From the NCBI GenBank assembly GCA_965220095.1, contig OZ244805.1:372001-436000 (forward strand): 64,000 nt of DNA. The letters are read 5' to 3'. The DNA comes from Bin87 sp965220095. Lineage in GTDB: Bacteria > Chloroflexota > Dehalococcoidia > Lucifugimonadales > UBA3495. Below, one piece after another: positions 18,464-29,019 of this stretch. The position numbers and the translations under genes were made by a program. The notes below the pieces were generated by a model. That model was not told the DNA's origin and ran no database searches. It saw only the letters and a list, made by a program, of their open reading frames with translations. Position 1 is the stretch's first letter; every line of letters begins with the position of its first letter.

Positions 18464-19257
18464 TTAAAAGCTGGGGGGGCGTGCCAAGCGGCGGAGCATG
18501 AGTCCGGTCATAGCGGTGTAGACCCAGGCTTCGGTGGTTTCCGGCAGTGCTTCATAATCTTTGCTCAATCTCCGGCGCCGGCCCAGCCAGGCGAAAGTGC
18601 GCTCCACCACCCAGCGTCGGGGCAACACCTCAAAGCGGTGGCTGTTCCCGGGACGCCTCACTATCTCCAGAGTCCAACCCGTCAGTGTCGCCACCCACTC
18701 GATCAACTTTCCGGCGTAGCCGCCATCCGCCCAGATCAAGCTCAACCGGGGAAACCTTCCGGTCAGCTTGCTAATGACCAGCTTGGCCCCATCCCGGTCT
18801 TGCAGGTCGGCTGGGTGCACCGCCACCGCCAACAGCAGTCCCTGGGTATCCACCACAATATGCCGTTTGCGGCCTTTCACCTTCTGGCCCGCGTCGTACC
18901 CCCGAGGCCCCCTTTTTCCGTGGTCTTCACCGACTGGCTGTCGATGATGGCCCCGCTGGGGCTGGGCTGGCGGCCCAGGAACCGTCGCATCGTGGGGAGC
19001 AGGGCATCGTGAATCCCCTGCCAGGTCCCATCTCGCCGCCAAACCCAAAAGTAGTGGTAGACCGATTGCCAGGGAGGCAGGTCGTGAGGCAACAGACGCC
19101 ATGCACAACCGGTGCGCAGCACGTACCGGATGGCATTCACCACCTCCCGGCGGGAGTACTTGGCGGGCCGGCCACCCGGCTTCACCGGCGGAACCAGGGG
19201 TTCCAGAATCTGCCACTCGGCCTCCGTCAAATCCGTGGAATAAACTGCTCGGCTCAT
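18464..19257 (-). CDS. IS5-family transposase in two frames, element cut by IS4 copy 3
   Basis: The first frame 19257-18877 encodes the N-terminal region (YSTDLTEAEWQILEPLVPP..YVLRTGCAWRLLPHDLPPW) and the first catalytic Asp (AIIDSQSVKTTEK). The second, to 18464, carries KVKGRKRHIVVDTQGLLL, Asp in IWADGGYAGK and Glu in WVVERTFAWLGR. They join by a -1 shift at GAAAAAGGGGG (about 18912-18924), an arrangement known in this IS group. The downstream end GAGGGTGTTTTAAAA is visible at about 18458-18472. The promoter-side end is missing because IS4 copy 3 abuts 8 bp upstream of the ATG. Confidence 0.82.
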
Positions 19258-19265
19258 GCCCCAAG

Positions 19266-20746
19266 CTAGGCTTTACGCATAATTTAGAAAAAGTATAAAG
19301 ACAGGGTAAGCTGGCCTGACCAAAATCTCACTAAAGGCCCAGCCATGCTTACCCTGCCCAATGCCATTGTATCGATACTCATTCCCTTCGCAACGCTGTT
19401 TACCAGCCCAACCTGGCGGAAAGCCCAGGTGTTGCTGGTGGGCGCGATCCTGACCCCGGGTCAGCGCACCGTCGCCGCGGCCCTGCGGGTCATGGGCCGC
19501 AGCGATCACCGCGATTACGCCCGCTACCATGAGGTGCTCAACCGGGCGGTGTGGTCGCCCCGTGCAGCGGCGCGCATCCTCTTGGTGTTGCTGCTCCAGC
19601 ACCTTGATGGTGGGGATGGCCCCTTGGTCTTCGGCATCGACGAAACCCTGGAACGGCGTCGCGGCGCCAAGATCAAAGGTCGGGGCATCTACCGCGACGC
19701 GGTGCGTTCCAGCCGGAGCCAACTGGTCAAGGCCAGCGGCCTGCGCTGGATCTCCCTGATGTGGCTGGGCCACGTGCCTTGGGCCGGACGCCATTGGGCC
19801 CTGCCGGCGCTCACCGTGCTGGCGCCATCGATCTCCGGTACTACCAACAGCAGGGACGTCGGCACAAGAAGCTCACCGACTGGGCGCGACAGATGATCCT
19901 GCAACCCCGCTCATGGTGAGCCTGCCGAACCACGCTGGCTGCCCCAACGTCCACTGGCGCTGGTGGGCGACAACAGCTACGCCGTGCTGGACCTGCTCCA
20001 CTGCTGCCAATCCCTCCGTGAACCCGTTACCCTCATTGCCAGACTACGGCTGGACGCCGCTCTCTATGCGCCCGCGCCAGCCCGTCAGCCGGGTCAGAAC
20101 GGCCGCCCGCCGCTGAAAGGCGCGCGGCGACCCGCGCTGAAAACGATCCTCGACCAGCCCCAGGCAACTTGGGCCAGCGTGGCCGTGGCCTGGTATGACG
20201 GCGCCACCCGCACGGTGGAACTCACGTCGCAAACGGCGGTCTGGTACCGCTCCGGCAAGCCTCCAGTCCTCACCCGCTGGGTGCTGATCCGGGATCCCCA
20301 GGGCTCCTTCGCCACCCAGGCCTTGCTGTGCACCGACCCCGCCGCGGACCCGACCCAGATCCTGGAATGGTTTGTCCTGCGCTGGCAACTGGAAGTTACT
20401 TTCCGGGAGGTGCGGACCCACCTGGGCCTGGAAACCCAACGCCAGTGGTCCGACCTGGCCATCGCCCGCACCACGCCCGTCCTGCTGGGAATCTTCTCCT
20501 GGACCACCCTGGCCGCCCACGGGTTGCAAAAACAGCGCCCCATGACCCAGCGCCGAGCGGCCTGGTACGACAAGCCGTTGCCGACCTTCGTGGACGCCAT
20601 TGCCCTGGTGCGACGCCACCTGTGGCTGGCCTCGGAGGGTTTTTCAACGTCGGCCACCGACCCCGATACGCAGGAACTCCCAGTCGCTCTGTACCACCGA
20701 CTTGTAGATTCCCTGGCTTACGCCGCTTGAAATGCGGAAAGTCCAG
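19266..20746 (+). mobile_element. IS4-family element, copy 3 (1481 bp, split form)
   Basis: Same termini as copy 1. The left flank is CCAAG (19261-19265) and the right CTTGG (20747-20751): reverse complements rather than a direct duplication. The left side adjoins an IS5 that has lost its end and the right side the end of an SDR gene, suggesting a recombination junction. Confidence 0.9.
19345..20730 (+). pseudogene. IS4-family transposase with two lesions
   Basis: Carries the common 26-bp repeat (19907-19932) plus a private 2-bp insertion near 19830 (CATCGATCTCCGG against CATCGACCCGG in other copies), which changes the last 23 residues of the first frame. The second frame (from GTG 19963 to 20730) is complete and holds Asp2 and Glu. 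Confidence 0.88.
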
Positions 20747-20758
20747 CTTGGCTTCGGT

Positions 20759-21541
20759 TTATGATGAGTGAGAGCGCTCCTCGAAACTCGGCCCCCAGGT
20801 TGTGCCGAAGTCGGCGCGGGCCGCCAGTTGCCCGGTAAAGGTGCTGGCGTCCTGCAGGGCCAGGTACACGGCGCAGGGGCCAACGGCGCTGGGGTCTACC
20901 CTTGCATGCCAATCGCGTTGCGTCCATGGGATTGCTGCGGAGCCTTCACTGCGCAGCGCGCCGGGGCTCAGGATGTTCACCGCGATGTTGTAGTCCCGCA
21001 CTTCGTCGGCCAGGCAGAGGCTGAACATGTGGACCGCCGCTTTGCTGGCGCTGTACAGGACGCCGCCACCCTGGCTGGGGTCGGTGGCCATCCTGGAACC
21101 GATGTTGATGATGCTGCCCCGCTGCTGCTCCATCATTGTCGGCAGCACGGCCCGGCTGCAAAGATAGGGGCCGCTGACGTTGACCCGCATGAGTTGATCC
21201 CAACGGGCGGGGTCAATTTCCAGGATCGACTCCCCCAGCACCATGGCGCCGGCGTTGTTGAAAAGCACGTCTATCCTGCCGTAACGTTCCTTCGCCTGGC
21301 GGACCATTTCACTGACTTGAGACTCATCGGTGACGTCGCAGTCGATGGCAAAGACGTCTCCGCCGGCGTTCCTGATGTCTAGGGCCGTCTCTTCGAGGGT
21401 CCCCGCCAAGCCGGTTGGGGACTGGCTGCGGGCGCAAATGACCACGCTTGCCCCTTCCCTGGCGTACTCCCTGGCGATGGCCCGCCCCAGTCCCCGGCTG
21501 GCGCCGGTGACGATTGCCACCATTCCGTCCATCTGACTCAT
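20759..21541 (-). CDS. Short-chain dehydrogenase/reductase (SDR)
   Basis: 260 aa, classical SDR length. It has the Rossmann glycine motif TGASRGLG at residues ~12-19, the NNAG motif (VLFNNAGA), catalytic Ser in IINIGSRMA and the YSASK tetrad motif. Arg after the glycine motif and in VVICARS suggests NADP(H) preference, but this is weak. The substrate is unknown. Start ATG 21539-21541 (MSQMDGMVA), with GGAAGG upstream. It lies next to an LLM oxidoreductase on the same strand (~270-bp gap). The terminal 'SFEERSHSS' ends 12 bp from IS4 copy 3, so the natural end seems just spared. Confidence 0.9.
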   Translation of the reverse strand: MSQMDGMVAIVTGASRGLGRAIAREYAREGASVVICARSQSPTGLAGTLEETALDIRNAGGDVFAIDCDVTDESQVSEMVRQAKERYGRIDVLFNNAGAMVLGESILEIDPARWDQLMRVNVSGPYLCSRAVLPTMMEQQRGSIINIGSRMATDPSQGGGVLYSASKAAVHMFSLCLADEVRDYNIAVNILSPGALRSEGSAAIPWTQRDWHARVDPSAVGPCAVYLALQDASTFTGQLAARADFGTTWGPSFEERSHSS

Positions 21542-21810
21542 AGTTGGCCTTCCTACACGAATTGGGCCTTGACCCACCCTTCGTTCAAGGGGGTCCAGAA
21601 GTGGGACGTTAGTTTCAGGTGTTCAAACATACCGGCGCCGTTTACCCTCGCGTGCTCTTCATCGTGCCTTGCCGAGCCCATACCGCTCGGTCCCCGTCTG
21701 CGCAGGTGCACGCCTGGAACAGGTACCAGATGGACGTGATAGCGCAACCAAGCCCAATGTCAACGATAGACACAAAAGATTAGAGGTTTTGGTCATTCTC
21801 TCTAACCACC

Positions 21811-22770
21811 CTACCCCGCTAACGACCGGGAGACCCGCGCCAGCACCTCCAGGGTGCGCTCCAGCGACGCTTCCCTATCGGCGCCGGCGGCCACCGGAGA
21901 AGCCATAAGCTCCGTGGCCCCCATCGCCAGCATCCCTAGCAGTCCCTCGGTAACCTGGGACTCATTGCCCCACACCGCCGCGGCGTCCACCATTCCTTCA
22001 CTCCAGGAACCCTCCGAAACTTCCGGGAACCCGGCAGCGGTGAACATGTTGACGTAGAAGGGCGCCCGGGCGAATCCCCGGAACTGTTGGGCCACGGCCT
22101 GTCGCGCCTCTTCCGGGTCGTCGTGGACGCATACCGGAACGTGGGCCACCAGGGGCGGGGCCTCCCTGCCCGCCCGCTCCGCTCCCCGCCGCATGGCGGG
22201 CAGGGCAACGTCTTGCAGGTAGGAACGGGGGCAGACCCAACTGATGGCGCCGTCGGCCTCGGCGCCACAGATCTCGTAGGCCCTGACCCCCAAGGCGGCG
22301 GCCATCACCGGCACCTCCACCGGGGCCGGAATGTTGCTGTGGGCCTGGTAGTAGCGACCGGAGTGGTCCACCGAACCCTCCTGGAGCAGCGCCTTGAGGA
22401 TGCGGATATACTCGCGCAGGTGGCCCAGGGGAGCGCGGAAGTTGGCCCCGATGGTTTGCTCCATCCCTCCCTGCCCGCTGGTGCCCAGCCCCAGCCGGAA
22501 CCGTCCGGGGGCAAACTGGGCCAGGGTCAACACCTGCTGTGCCACGGCGATGGGATGGCGGGGAAAAGTCTGGGTGATGGCCGTTCCCATCATAATGTCC
22601 CGGGTGTGAGTCCCGGCGGCGGCGAAAACACTGAGGGCATCCCCACCCCCGGCGCTACCGCTGGTCATCCAGGCGGCGGAAATGCCCCTCCTCTCCAGGT
22701 CTTCCACGGTAGCCAGGGCGGCGTTGCTGTCGGCAGCCGTCACGACTACGCCAATCTTCTGCTGGTCCAT
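21811..22770 (-). CDS. LLM-class (luciferase-like) flavin/F420-dependent oxidoreductase
   Basis: 319 aa TIM-barrel of the bacterial luciferase superfamily. It opens with 'IGVVVTAAD'; the characteristic segment 'PRHPIAVAQQVLTLAQFAPGRFRLGLGTS' is at residues ~70-98, then 'FRAPLGHLREYIRILKALL' and 'VPVMAAALGVRAYEICGAEADGAISWVCP', typical of F420-dependent methylene-H4MPT-reductase-like members. Such enzymes use FMN or F420; the choice cannot be made from sequence alone. ATG 22768-22770 is preceded by GGGGGGAT. Intact; the upstream region is interrupted by IS4 copy 4 about 170 bp away. Confidence 0.9.
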   Translation of the reverse strand: MDQQKIGVVVTAADSNAALATVEDLERRGISAAWMTSGSAGGGDALSVFAAAGTHTRDIMMGTAITQTFPRHPIAVAQQVLTLAQFAPGRFRLGLGTSGQGGMEQTIGANFRAPLGHLREYIRILKALLQEGSVDHSGRYYQAHSNIPAPVEVPVMAAALGVRAYEICGAEADGAISWVCPRSYLQDVALPAMRRGAERAGREAPPLVAHVPVCVHDDPEEARQAVAQQFRGFARAPFYVNMFTAAGFPEVSEGSWSEGMVDAAAVWGNESQVTEGLLGMLAMGATELMASPVAAGADREASLERTLEVLARVSRSLAG

Positions 22771-22937
22771 ATTATCCCCCCTTCAACTTTCGGCCTATTT
22801 AATGACTCCACCGGATGGGCACTGGAGACTGTTGTCCAACGGGTCAGAGTTTAAGAGAGCGGGATAGCTTCGTCAACAAAAGGGGCGAGCAATGCAGGGC
22901 AATCGTTTATTGGGTAAAATATAAGAAATAGACTAAG

Positions 22938-24416
22938 CTGGACTTTCCGCATTTCAAGCGGCGTAGGCCAGGGAATCGACAAGTCGGTGGTACAGAGCGA
23001 CTGGGAGTTCCTGCGTATCGGGGTCGACGGCCGACGTTGAAAAACCCTCCGACGCCAGCCACAGGTGGCGTCGCACCAGGGCAATGGCGTCCACGAAGGT
23101 CGGCAACGGCTTGTCGTACCAGGCCGCTCGGCGCTGGGTCATGGGGCGCTGTTTTTGCAACCCGTGGGCGGCCAGGGTGGTCCAGGAGAAGATTCCCAGC
23201 AGGACGGGCGTGGTGCGGGCGATGGCCAGGTCGGACCACTGGCGTTGGGTTTCCAGGCCCAGGTGGGTCCGCACCTCCTGAAAGGTAACTTCCAGTTGCC
23301 AGCGCAGGACAAACCATTCCAGGATCTGGGTCGGGTCCGCCGCGGGGTCGGTGCACAGCAAGGCCTGGGTGGCGAAGGAGCCCTGGGGATCCCGGATCAG
23401 CACCCAGCGGATGAGGACTGGAGGCTTGCCGGAGCGGTACCAGACCGCCGTTTGCGACGTGAGTTCCACCGTGCGGGTGGCGCCGTCATACCAGGCCACG
23501 GCCACGCTGGCCCAAGTTGCCTGGGGCTGGTCGAGGATCGTTTTCAGCGCGGGTCGCCGCGCGCCTTTCAGCGGCGGGCGGCCGTTCTGACCCGGCTGAC
23601 GGGCTGGCGCGGGCGCATAGAGAGCGGCGTCCAGCCGTAGTCTGGCAATGAGGGTAACGGGTTCACGGAGGGATTGGCAGCAGTGGAGCAGGTCCAGCAC
23701 GGCGTAGCTGTTGTCGCCCACCAGCGCCAGTGGACGTTGGGGCAGCCAGCGTGGTTCGGCAGGCTCACCATGAGCGGGGTTGCAGGATCATCTGTCGCGC
23801 CCAGTCGGTGAGCTTCTTGTGCCGACGTCCCTGCTGTTGGTAGTACCGGGTCGATGGCGCCAGCACGGTGAGCGCCGGCAGGGCCCAATGGCGTCCGGCC
23901 CAAGGCACGTGGCCCAGCCACATCAGGGAGATCCAGCGCAGGCCGCTGGCCTTGACCAGTTGGCTCCGGCTGGAACGCACCGCGTCGCGGTAGATGCCCC
24001 GACCTTTGATCTTGGCGCCGCGACGCCGTTCCAGGGTTTCGTCGATGCCGAAGACCAAGGGGCCATCCCCACCATCAAGGTGCTGGAGCAGCAACACCAA
24101 GAGGATGCGCGCCGCTGCACGGGGCGACCACACCGCCCGGTTGAGCACCTCATGGTAGCGGGCGTAATCGCGGTGATCGCTGCGGCCCATGACCCGCAGG
24201 GCCGCGGCCACGGTGCGCTGACCCGGGGTCAGGATCGCGCCCACCAGCAGTACCTGGGCTTTCCGCCAGGTCGGGTTGGTAAACAGCGTTGCGAAGGGAA
24301 TGAGTATGGATACAATGGCATCGGGCAGGGTAAGCATAGCTGGGCCTTTAGTGAGATTTTGGTCAGGCCAGCTTACCCTGTCTTTATACTTTTTCTAAAT
24401 TATGCGTAAAGCCTAG
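22938..24416 (-). mobile_element. IS4-family element, copy 4 (1479 bp, split form, perfect TSD)
   Basis: Flanked by CTAAG at 22933-22937 and 24417-24421. The clean duplication shows that this repeat-containing form arrived by transposition. Confidence 0.93.
22954..24337 (-). pseudogene. IS4-family transposase, split into two frames
   Basis: First frame 23765-24337 (190 aa), second ending at 22954 (255 aa from GTG 23721). The 26-bp repeat is at 23752-23777. No other lesion seen. Confidence 0.88.
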
Positions 24417-24455
24417 CTAAGGTGAGGGCCATTCGGATGCGGGGAGGGGTGGCAA

Positions 24456-24733
24456 ATGGCAGTTGGGCAGGCAAGGGGCCGGGTGGTGGAACACTTTGCC
24501 GGACTGGTGGATCCACGGGTGGAGCGGGCCAAGCGCCACGAGTTGCTGGACCTGGTCGTCATCACCATCTGCGGGGTGATCTGCGGCGCCGACAACTGGG
24601 TGGAGATCGCGGAGTTCGGTAATGCCCGCCGGGAGTGGTTGAGCCGGTTCTCAGGGCTGCCCAACGGCATTCCATCCCCCGACACCTTTGGGCGGGTGTT
24701 CAGCCGGCTGGACCCAGACCAGTTCGCCGCCAG
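24456..24733 (+). pseudogene. ISAs1-family transposase, N-terminal fragment
   Basis: About 93 residues: 'VEHFAGLVDPRVERAKRHELLDLVVITICGVICGADNWVEIAEFG..REWLSRFSGLPNGIPSPDTFGRVFSRLDPDQFAA'. This is the N-terminal domain that precedes the DDE core in ISAs1 transposases. ATG 24456 follows GGAGGGGTGG. The frame is cut at 24733, where IS21 copy 3 begins, and the rest of ISAs1 is not found beyond that element. Confidence 0.88.
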
Positions 24734-24737
24734 TGTC

Positions 24738-24810
24738 ATTTTTCACCGACTTTGACCCGGTAAACCGCGAATTTTTCACAGTCTTTGACTGGGATTTTCA
24801 GGGTCTTTGT
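24738..24810 (+). repeat. IS21 left-end subterminal repeats
   Basis: Three tandem degenerate units: TTTTTCACCGACTTTGACCC, TTTTTCACAGTCTTTGACTG and ATTTTCAGGGTCTTTGTCCC. Multiple copies of a terminal sequence are typical transposase-binding sites in IS21 ends. Nothing coding is seen between here and the IS4 at 25069. Confidence 0.7.
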
Positions 24811-25068
24811 CCCCAGGGCAATCGCATTTAGCGTATTTGGCATAATGGACGCCTCAGATTATTGAGAAGTCAAATGCTGCATCCATCCAGAACCAGGAGA
24901 TTACGGGTCACTGCACCGCCATTATGCCGACATTTGCCGGATTCCAACGCCCAAACCTTTCAACATCGTCCTTATTTCCCTCACCCAACGGTTTTCGGCG
25001 CTCTGGCCGGCGCTGAAACCCTTGCAGAACATTTGTAATGCGATTGCCCTGTCTTTGACCCACCTTGG

Positions 25069-26547
25069 CTGGACTTTCCGCATTTCAAGCGGCGTAAGCC
25101 AGGGAATCGACAAGTCGGTGGTACAGAGCGACTGGGAGTTCCTGCGTATCGGGGTCGACGGCCGACGTTGAAAAACCCTCCGACGCCAGCCACAGGTGGC
25201 GTCGCACCAGGGCAATGGCGTCCACGAAGGTCGGCAACGGCTTGTCGTACCAGGCCGCTCGGCGCTGGGTCATGGGGCGCTGTTTTTGCAACCCGTGGGC
25301 GGCCAGGGTGGTCCAGGAGAAGATTCCCAGCAGGACGGGCGTGGTGCGGGCGATGGCCAGGTCGGACCACTGGCGTTGGGTTTCCAGGCCCAGGTGGGTC
25401 CGCACCTCCTGAAAGGTAACTTCCAGTTGCCAGCGCAGGACAAACCATTCCAGGATCTGGGTCGGGTCCGCGGCGGGGTCGGTGCACAGCAAGGCCTGGG
25501 TGGCGAAGGAGCCCTGGGGATCTCGGATCAGCACCCAGCGGATGAGGACTGGAGGCTTGCCGGAGCGGTACCAGACCGCCGTTTGCGACGTGAGTTCCAC
25601 CGTGCGGGTGGCGCCGTCATACCAGGCCACGGCCACGCTGGCCCAAGTTGCCTGGGGCTGGTCGAGGATCGTTTTCAGCGCGGGTCGCCGCGCGCCTTTC
25701 AGCGGCGGGCGGCCGTTCTGACCCGGCTGACGGGCTGGCGCGGGCGCATAGAGAGCGGCGTCCAGCCGTAGTCTGGCAATGAGGGTAACGGGTTCACGGA
25801 GGGATTGGCAGCAGTGGAGCAGGTCCAGCACGGCGTAGCTGTTGTCGCCCACCAGCGCCAGTGGACGTTGGGGCAGCCAGCGTGGTTCGGCAGGCTCACC
25901 ATGAGCGGGGTTGCAGGATCATCTGTCGCGCCCAGTCGGTGAGCTTCTTGTGCCGACGTCCCTGCTGTTGGTAGTACCGGGTCGATGGCGCCAGCACGGT
26001 GAGCGCCGGCAGGGCCCAATGGCGTCCGGCCCAAGGCACGTGGCCCAGCCACATCAGGGAGATCCAGCGCAGGCCGCTGGCCTTGACCAGTTGGCTCCGG
26101 CTGGAACGCACCGCGTCGCGGTAGATGCCCCGACCTTTGATCTTGGCGCCGCGACGCCGTTCCAGGGTTTCGTCGATGCCGAAGATCAACGGGCCATCCC
26201 CACCATCAAGGTGCTGGAGCAGCAACACCAAGAGGATGCGCGCCGCTGCACGGGGCGACCACACCGCCCGGTTGAGCACCTCATGGTAGCGGGCGTAATC
26301 GCGGTGATCGCTGCGGCCCATGACCCGCAGGGCCGCGGCGACGGTGCGCTGACCCGGGGTCAGGATCGCGCCCACCAGCAGTACCTGGGCTTTCCGCCAG
26401 GTCGGGTTGGTAAACAGCGTTGCGAAGGGAATGAGTATGGATACAATGGCATCGGGCAGGGTAAGCATAGCTGGGCCTTTAGTGAGATTTGGGTCAGGCC
26501 AGCTTACCCTGTCTTTATACTTTTTCTAAATTATGCGTAAAGCCTAG
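25069..26547 (-). mobile_element. IS4-family element, copy 5 (1479 bp, split form, perfect TSD)
   Basis: Flanked by CTTGG at 25064-25068 and 26548-26552. Inserted in the leader of IS21 copy 3, ~50 bp upstream of istA. Confidence 0.93.
25085..26468 (-). pseudogene. IS4-family transposase, split into two frames
   Basis: First frame 25896-26468, second ending at 25085 (from GTG 25852). The 26-bp repeat is at 25883-25908. One substitution in the first frame (PLIFGIDE against PLVFGIDE in copies 1-4) is shared with the intact copies 6 and 7. Confidence 0.88.
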
Positions 26548-26599
26548 CTTGGGAGCCGCATCGGCGACCATTGCAGCACTTCGTGTTTGAGGTGCAGAG

Positions 26600-28168
26600 A
26601 TGGCGTACCGGGAGGTTCCCAGAATGGAAATACAAGAGATCATTCGCCGCTGGCAGGCGGGAGTAGGCCCGCGGGAAATCGCATCGGGTACCGGTTTGTC
26701 CTGTAATACCGTGCGCAAGTATCTGGCGGCAGCGCAATCGGAGGGCATAGCCCGAGACGGGCCGGTTGCCACCGCGGAGCAGTTGAGCCGGCTGGCGGGG
26801 ATTGGCCAGTCGGGGCCGCGGCAGGCGGAGACGCCCACCGAGGATGTGCTATTGCCGTGGGCGGACCAGATTTACCAGTGGCTCACCGGCGACCGGTTGC
26901 AGATGACCCGTATCCAGGAGTTGCTGGCCGTCCGAGGGTGCGCAGTATCGTATCCGTCGCTGCGCCGTTTCATTTTGAAACGCAACTGGCGTCGGCTAAG
27001 CCAGACCACGGTGCGGATGGAGGACACCCCGCCGGGTGAGGTGGCGGAGGCGGACTTCGGTAGGCTGGGCATGATTACGGACCCAGCGACCGGACGGCGC
27101 CAGGCGGTGTGGGCCATGGTCATCGTACTGTGCCACTCTCGGCATTGCTTCGTCTGGCCCATGCAGAGTCAGAAGCTGGAGGACGTCATCGCCGGACTGG
27201 AGGCGGCGTGGGCTTTCTTCGGTGGAATGCCCAAGTACCTGGTGATCGATAATTTCCCGGCCGCAGTTGTGGATACTGACCCGCTGCATCCGCGCTTCAC
27301 CAGAGGCTTCCTGGAATATTCGCAGCACCGGGGTTTCATCGCTGATGCGGCCCGTACCAGACACCCCAAGGACAAGCCCAAAGTGGAGCGGGGTGTGCAG
27401 TACGTCAGGGAGCGCTTCTTCAAGGGCGGCGATTTCCACGGCCTGCCCCACCTGAGGGCGGAAGCCCAGCACTGGTGTCTGAGGGTGGCCGGAATGCGCA
27501 TCCATGGCACCACCCGCAAGCAACCATTGGTGGTCTTCCAGGACGAGGAGCGGGATACGCTGCTGCCTTGGGACGGTGATCCCTATGAAATCGCCGACTG
27601 GCGGACTGCCAAAGTCCATCCGGACCATCACATCCAGTGTCAGCAAGCGCTGTACTCGGTGCCGTCGGACCGGTGCCCGCCGGGTCAGCAGGTGGAAATC
27701 AGGGTGGACAGCAAGCTGGTGCACATCTATCACCGAGGCCAGCTGATCAAGACCCACCTCCGCCAGCCCAAGGGCGGACGCTCCACCGACCCCGACGATT
27801 ATCCCGCCGAGCTTTCCGCCTACACCACCAGAGCGCCGGACCGCATCAAGCGCAGCGCGGTGAAGCTGGGACCGGCGGTGGCTGAATTTGCCGAACGGCT
27901 CTTCGACGGCCCCCTGCCCTGGGCCAGGATCCGGCAGGGGCACAAGCTGCTGCGTCTGGGCGAGCGCTACACGGCCCAGCGTCTGGACGCCGCCTGTCGT
28001 CGGGCCCTGGCCGTGGACCTCATCGACGTGCGCCGGTTGGAACGCATCCTGGTGCAGGCCCTGGAACAGGAGGCCATGCCCCAACTGCCCTTGCCCTTGC
28101 CGCCGGGCCGCTTCGCCCGTCCCGGTTGCGTCTTCGCTTACACCACATACCGCCGTCAGTCAGCATGA
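26600..28168 (+). CDS. istA: IS21 transposase IstA
   Basis: 522 aa. HTH (VGPREIASGTGLSCNTVRKYLA) at residues ~22-44. RVE core with Asp in GEVAEADFGRLGM, Asp in YLVIDNFPAAV and Glu in KPKVERGVQYVRER. C-terminal Mu-like region. ATG 26600 follows GAGGTGCAGAG; an internal ATG at 26624 (MEIQEI) is an alternative. The stop overlaps an ATG (ATGA at 28165-28168). IS4 copy 5 separates the gene from most of the IS21 leader, so its native promoter is probably displaced. Confidence 0.92.
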   Translation: MAYREVPRMEIQEIIRRWQAGVGPREIASGTGLSCNTVRKYLAAAQSEGIARDGPVATAEQLSRLAGIGQSGPRQAETPTEDVLLPWADQIYQWLTGDRLQMTRIQELLAVRGCAVSYPSLRRFILKRNWRRLSQTTVRMEDTPPGEVAEADFGRLGMITDPATGRRQAVWAMVIVLCHSRHCFVWPMQSQKLEDVIAGLEAAWAFFGGMPKYLVIDNFPAAVVDTDPLHPRFTRGFLEYSQHRGFIADAARTRHPKDKPKVERGVQYVRERFFKGGDFHGLPHLRAEAQHWCLRVAGMRIHGTTRKQPLVVFQDEERDTLLPWDGDPYEIADWRTAKVHPDHHIQCQQALYSVPSDRCPPGQQVEIRVDSKLVHIYHRGQLIKTHLRQPKGGRSTDPDDYPAELSAYTTRAPDRIKRSAVKLGPAVAEFAERLFDGPLPWARIRQGHKLLRLGERYTAQRLDAACRRALAVDLIDVRRLERILVQALEQEAMPQLPLPLPPGRFARPGCVFAYTTYRRQSA

Positions 28169-28179
28169 GGAGATTACCC

Positions 28180-28965
28180 ATGACCCGAACCACCGAACTC
28201 ACTCCGCTGCTCAAGAGCCTCAAACTGGGCGCTTTGGCCGCCACCCTGCCCGAGCGCATCGCCCTGGCCCGTAGGGAGCAGTTGGACTACGCCTCATTCC
28301 TGGAAATCATCCTCAGCGACGAGGTCAATCGCCGCGCCCACCGCCGCACCGAACTCCGGCTGCACAATGCCGGTTTCGAGGAGACCTGCCGCCTGGAGGA
28401 CTTCGACTGGTCAGCGTCAATTACCCTGGATCGCCGTCTGCTGGATGCCGTATTCTCCCTGGAGTTTCTCGACCGGCACGAGCACGTCCTGCTGGTGGGC
28501 CCCGCCGGTGTCGGCAAGAGCTTCTTCGCCCAGGCCCTGGGCTACGCCGCCATCCGCGCCGGACATACCGTCCGTTTCGTCCACGCCGACGACTTCTTCA
28601 GAGCCCTGACCCAAGCCAGAGTGGACAACTCGACAGACCGCGCCTTCCGATCTTTCCTGTCCCCCGACCTGCTCATCCTCGATGACCTGGGCCTCCATGG
28701 CCTGACCGCCCAGCAGTCCGCCGACCTGTACGAACTCATCCTCAACCGGCATCGGGCGTCCAGCTTCGTCATCACCAGCAACCGGGCCGTGGACGAATGG
28801 CTGGGCCTCTTCGATGACCCCATCCTGGGCAACAGCGCCTTGGACCGGCTGGCCAACGCCAGCTACCAGATCGTCATCGAAGGCGCCAGCTATCGAGAAC
28901 GATTATCGCCGCACCGCGCGCTACTGGGCGCAAAGGGGGTGATTGACCTGCCAACTACAACCTGA
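28180..28965 (+). CDS. istB: IS21 helper ATPase IstB
   Basis: 261 aa. Walker A GPAGVGKSF, Walker B LLILDDLGLHGL, sensor-like VITSNRAVDEW. Two starts compete: ATG 28165, which overlaps the istA stop, and ATG 28180 (MTRTTEL), preceded by GAGGAG at a good distance. The second was chosen. Intact and normally sized. Confidence 0.92.
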   Translation: MTRTTELTPLLKSLKLGALAATLPERIALARREQLDYASFLEIILSDEVNRRAHRRTELRLHNAGFEETCRLEDFDWSASITLDRRLLDAVFSLEFLDRHEHVLLVGPAGVGKSFFAQALGYAAIRAGHTVRFVHADDFFRALTQARVDNSTDRAFRSFLSPDLLILDDLGLHGLTAQQSADLYELILNRHRASSFVITSNRAVDEWLGLFDDPILGNSALDRLANASYQIVIEGASYRERLSPHRALLGAKGVIDLPTTT

Positions 28966-29019
28966 TATTTGTCAAACCACTGCGCTCCCTGGGTGGGTCA
29001 ATGACTTTGAAAATTGACA

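Larger units (their letters stand above)
24734..29019 (+). mobile_element. IS21-family element, copy 3 (complete, carries IS4 copy 5)
   Basis: Ends TGTCATTTTTCACCGACTTT (left) and, reversed, TGTCAATTTTCAAAGTCATT (right). GCCAG occurs on both sides (24729-24733, 29020-29024), a plausible 5-bp duplication. Left of istA lies a non-coding region with IS4 copy 5. The left flank is ISAs1 and the right flank an LRR gene remnant, so the ISAs1 fragment was already joined to the LRR gene before IS21 arrived, or the 5-bp match is accidental. Confidence 0.8.
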
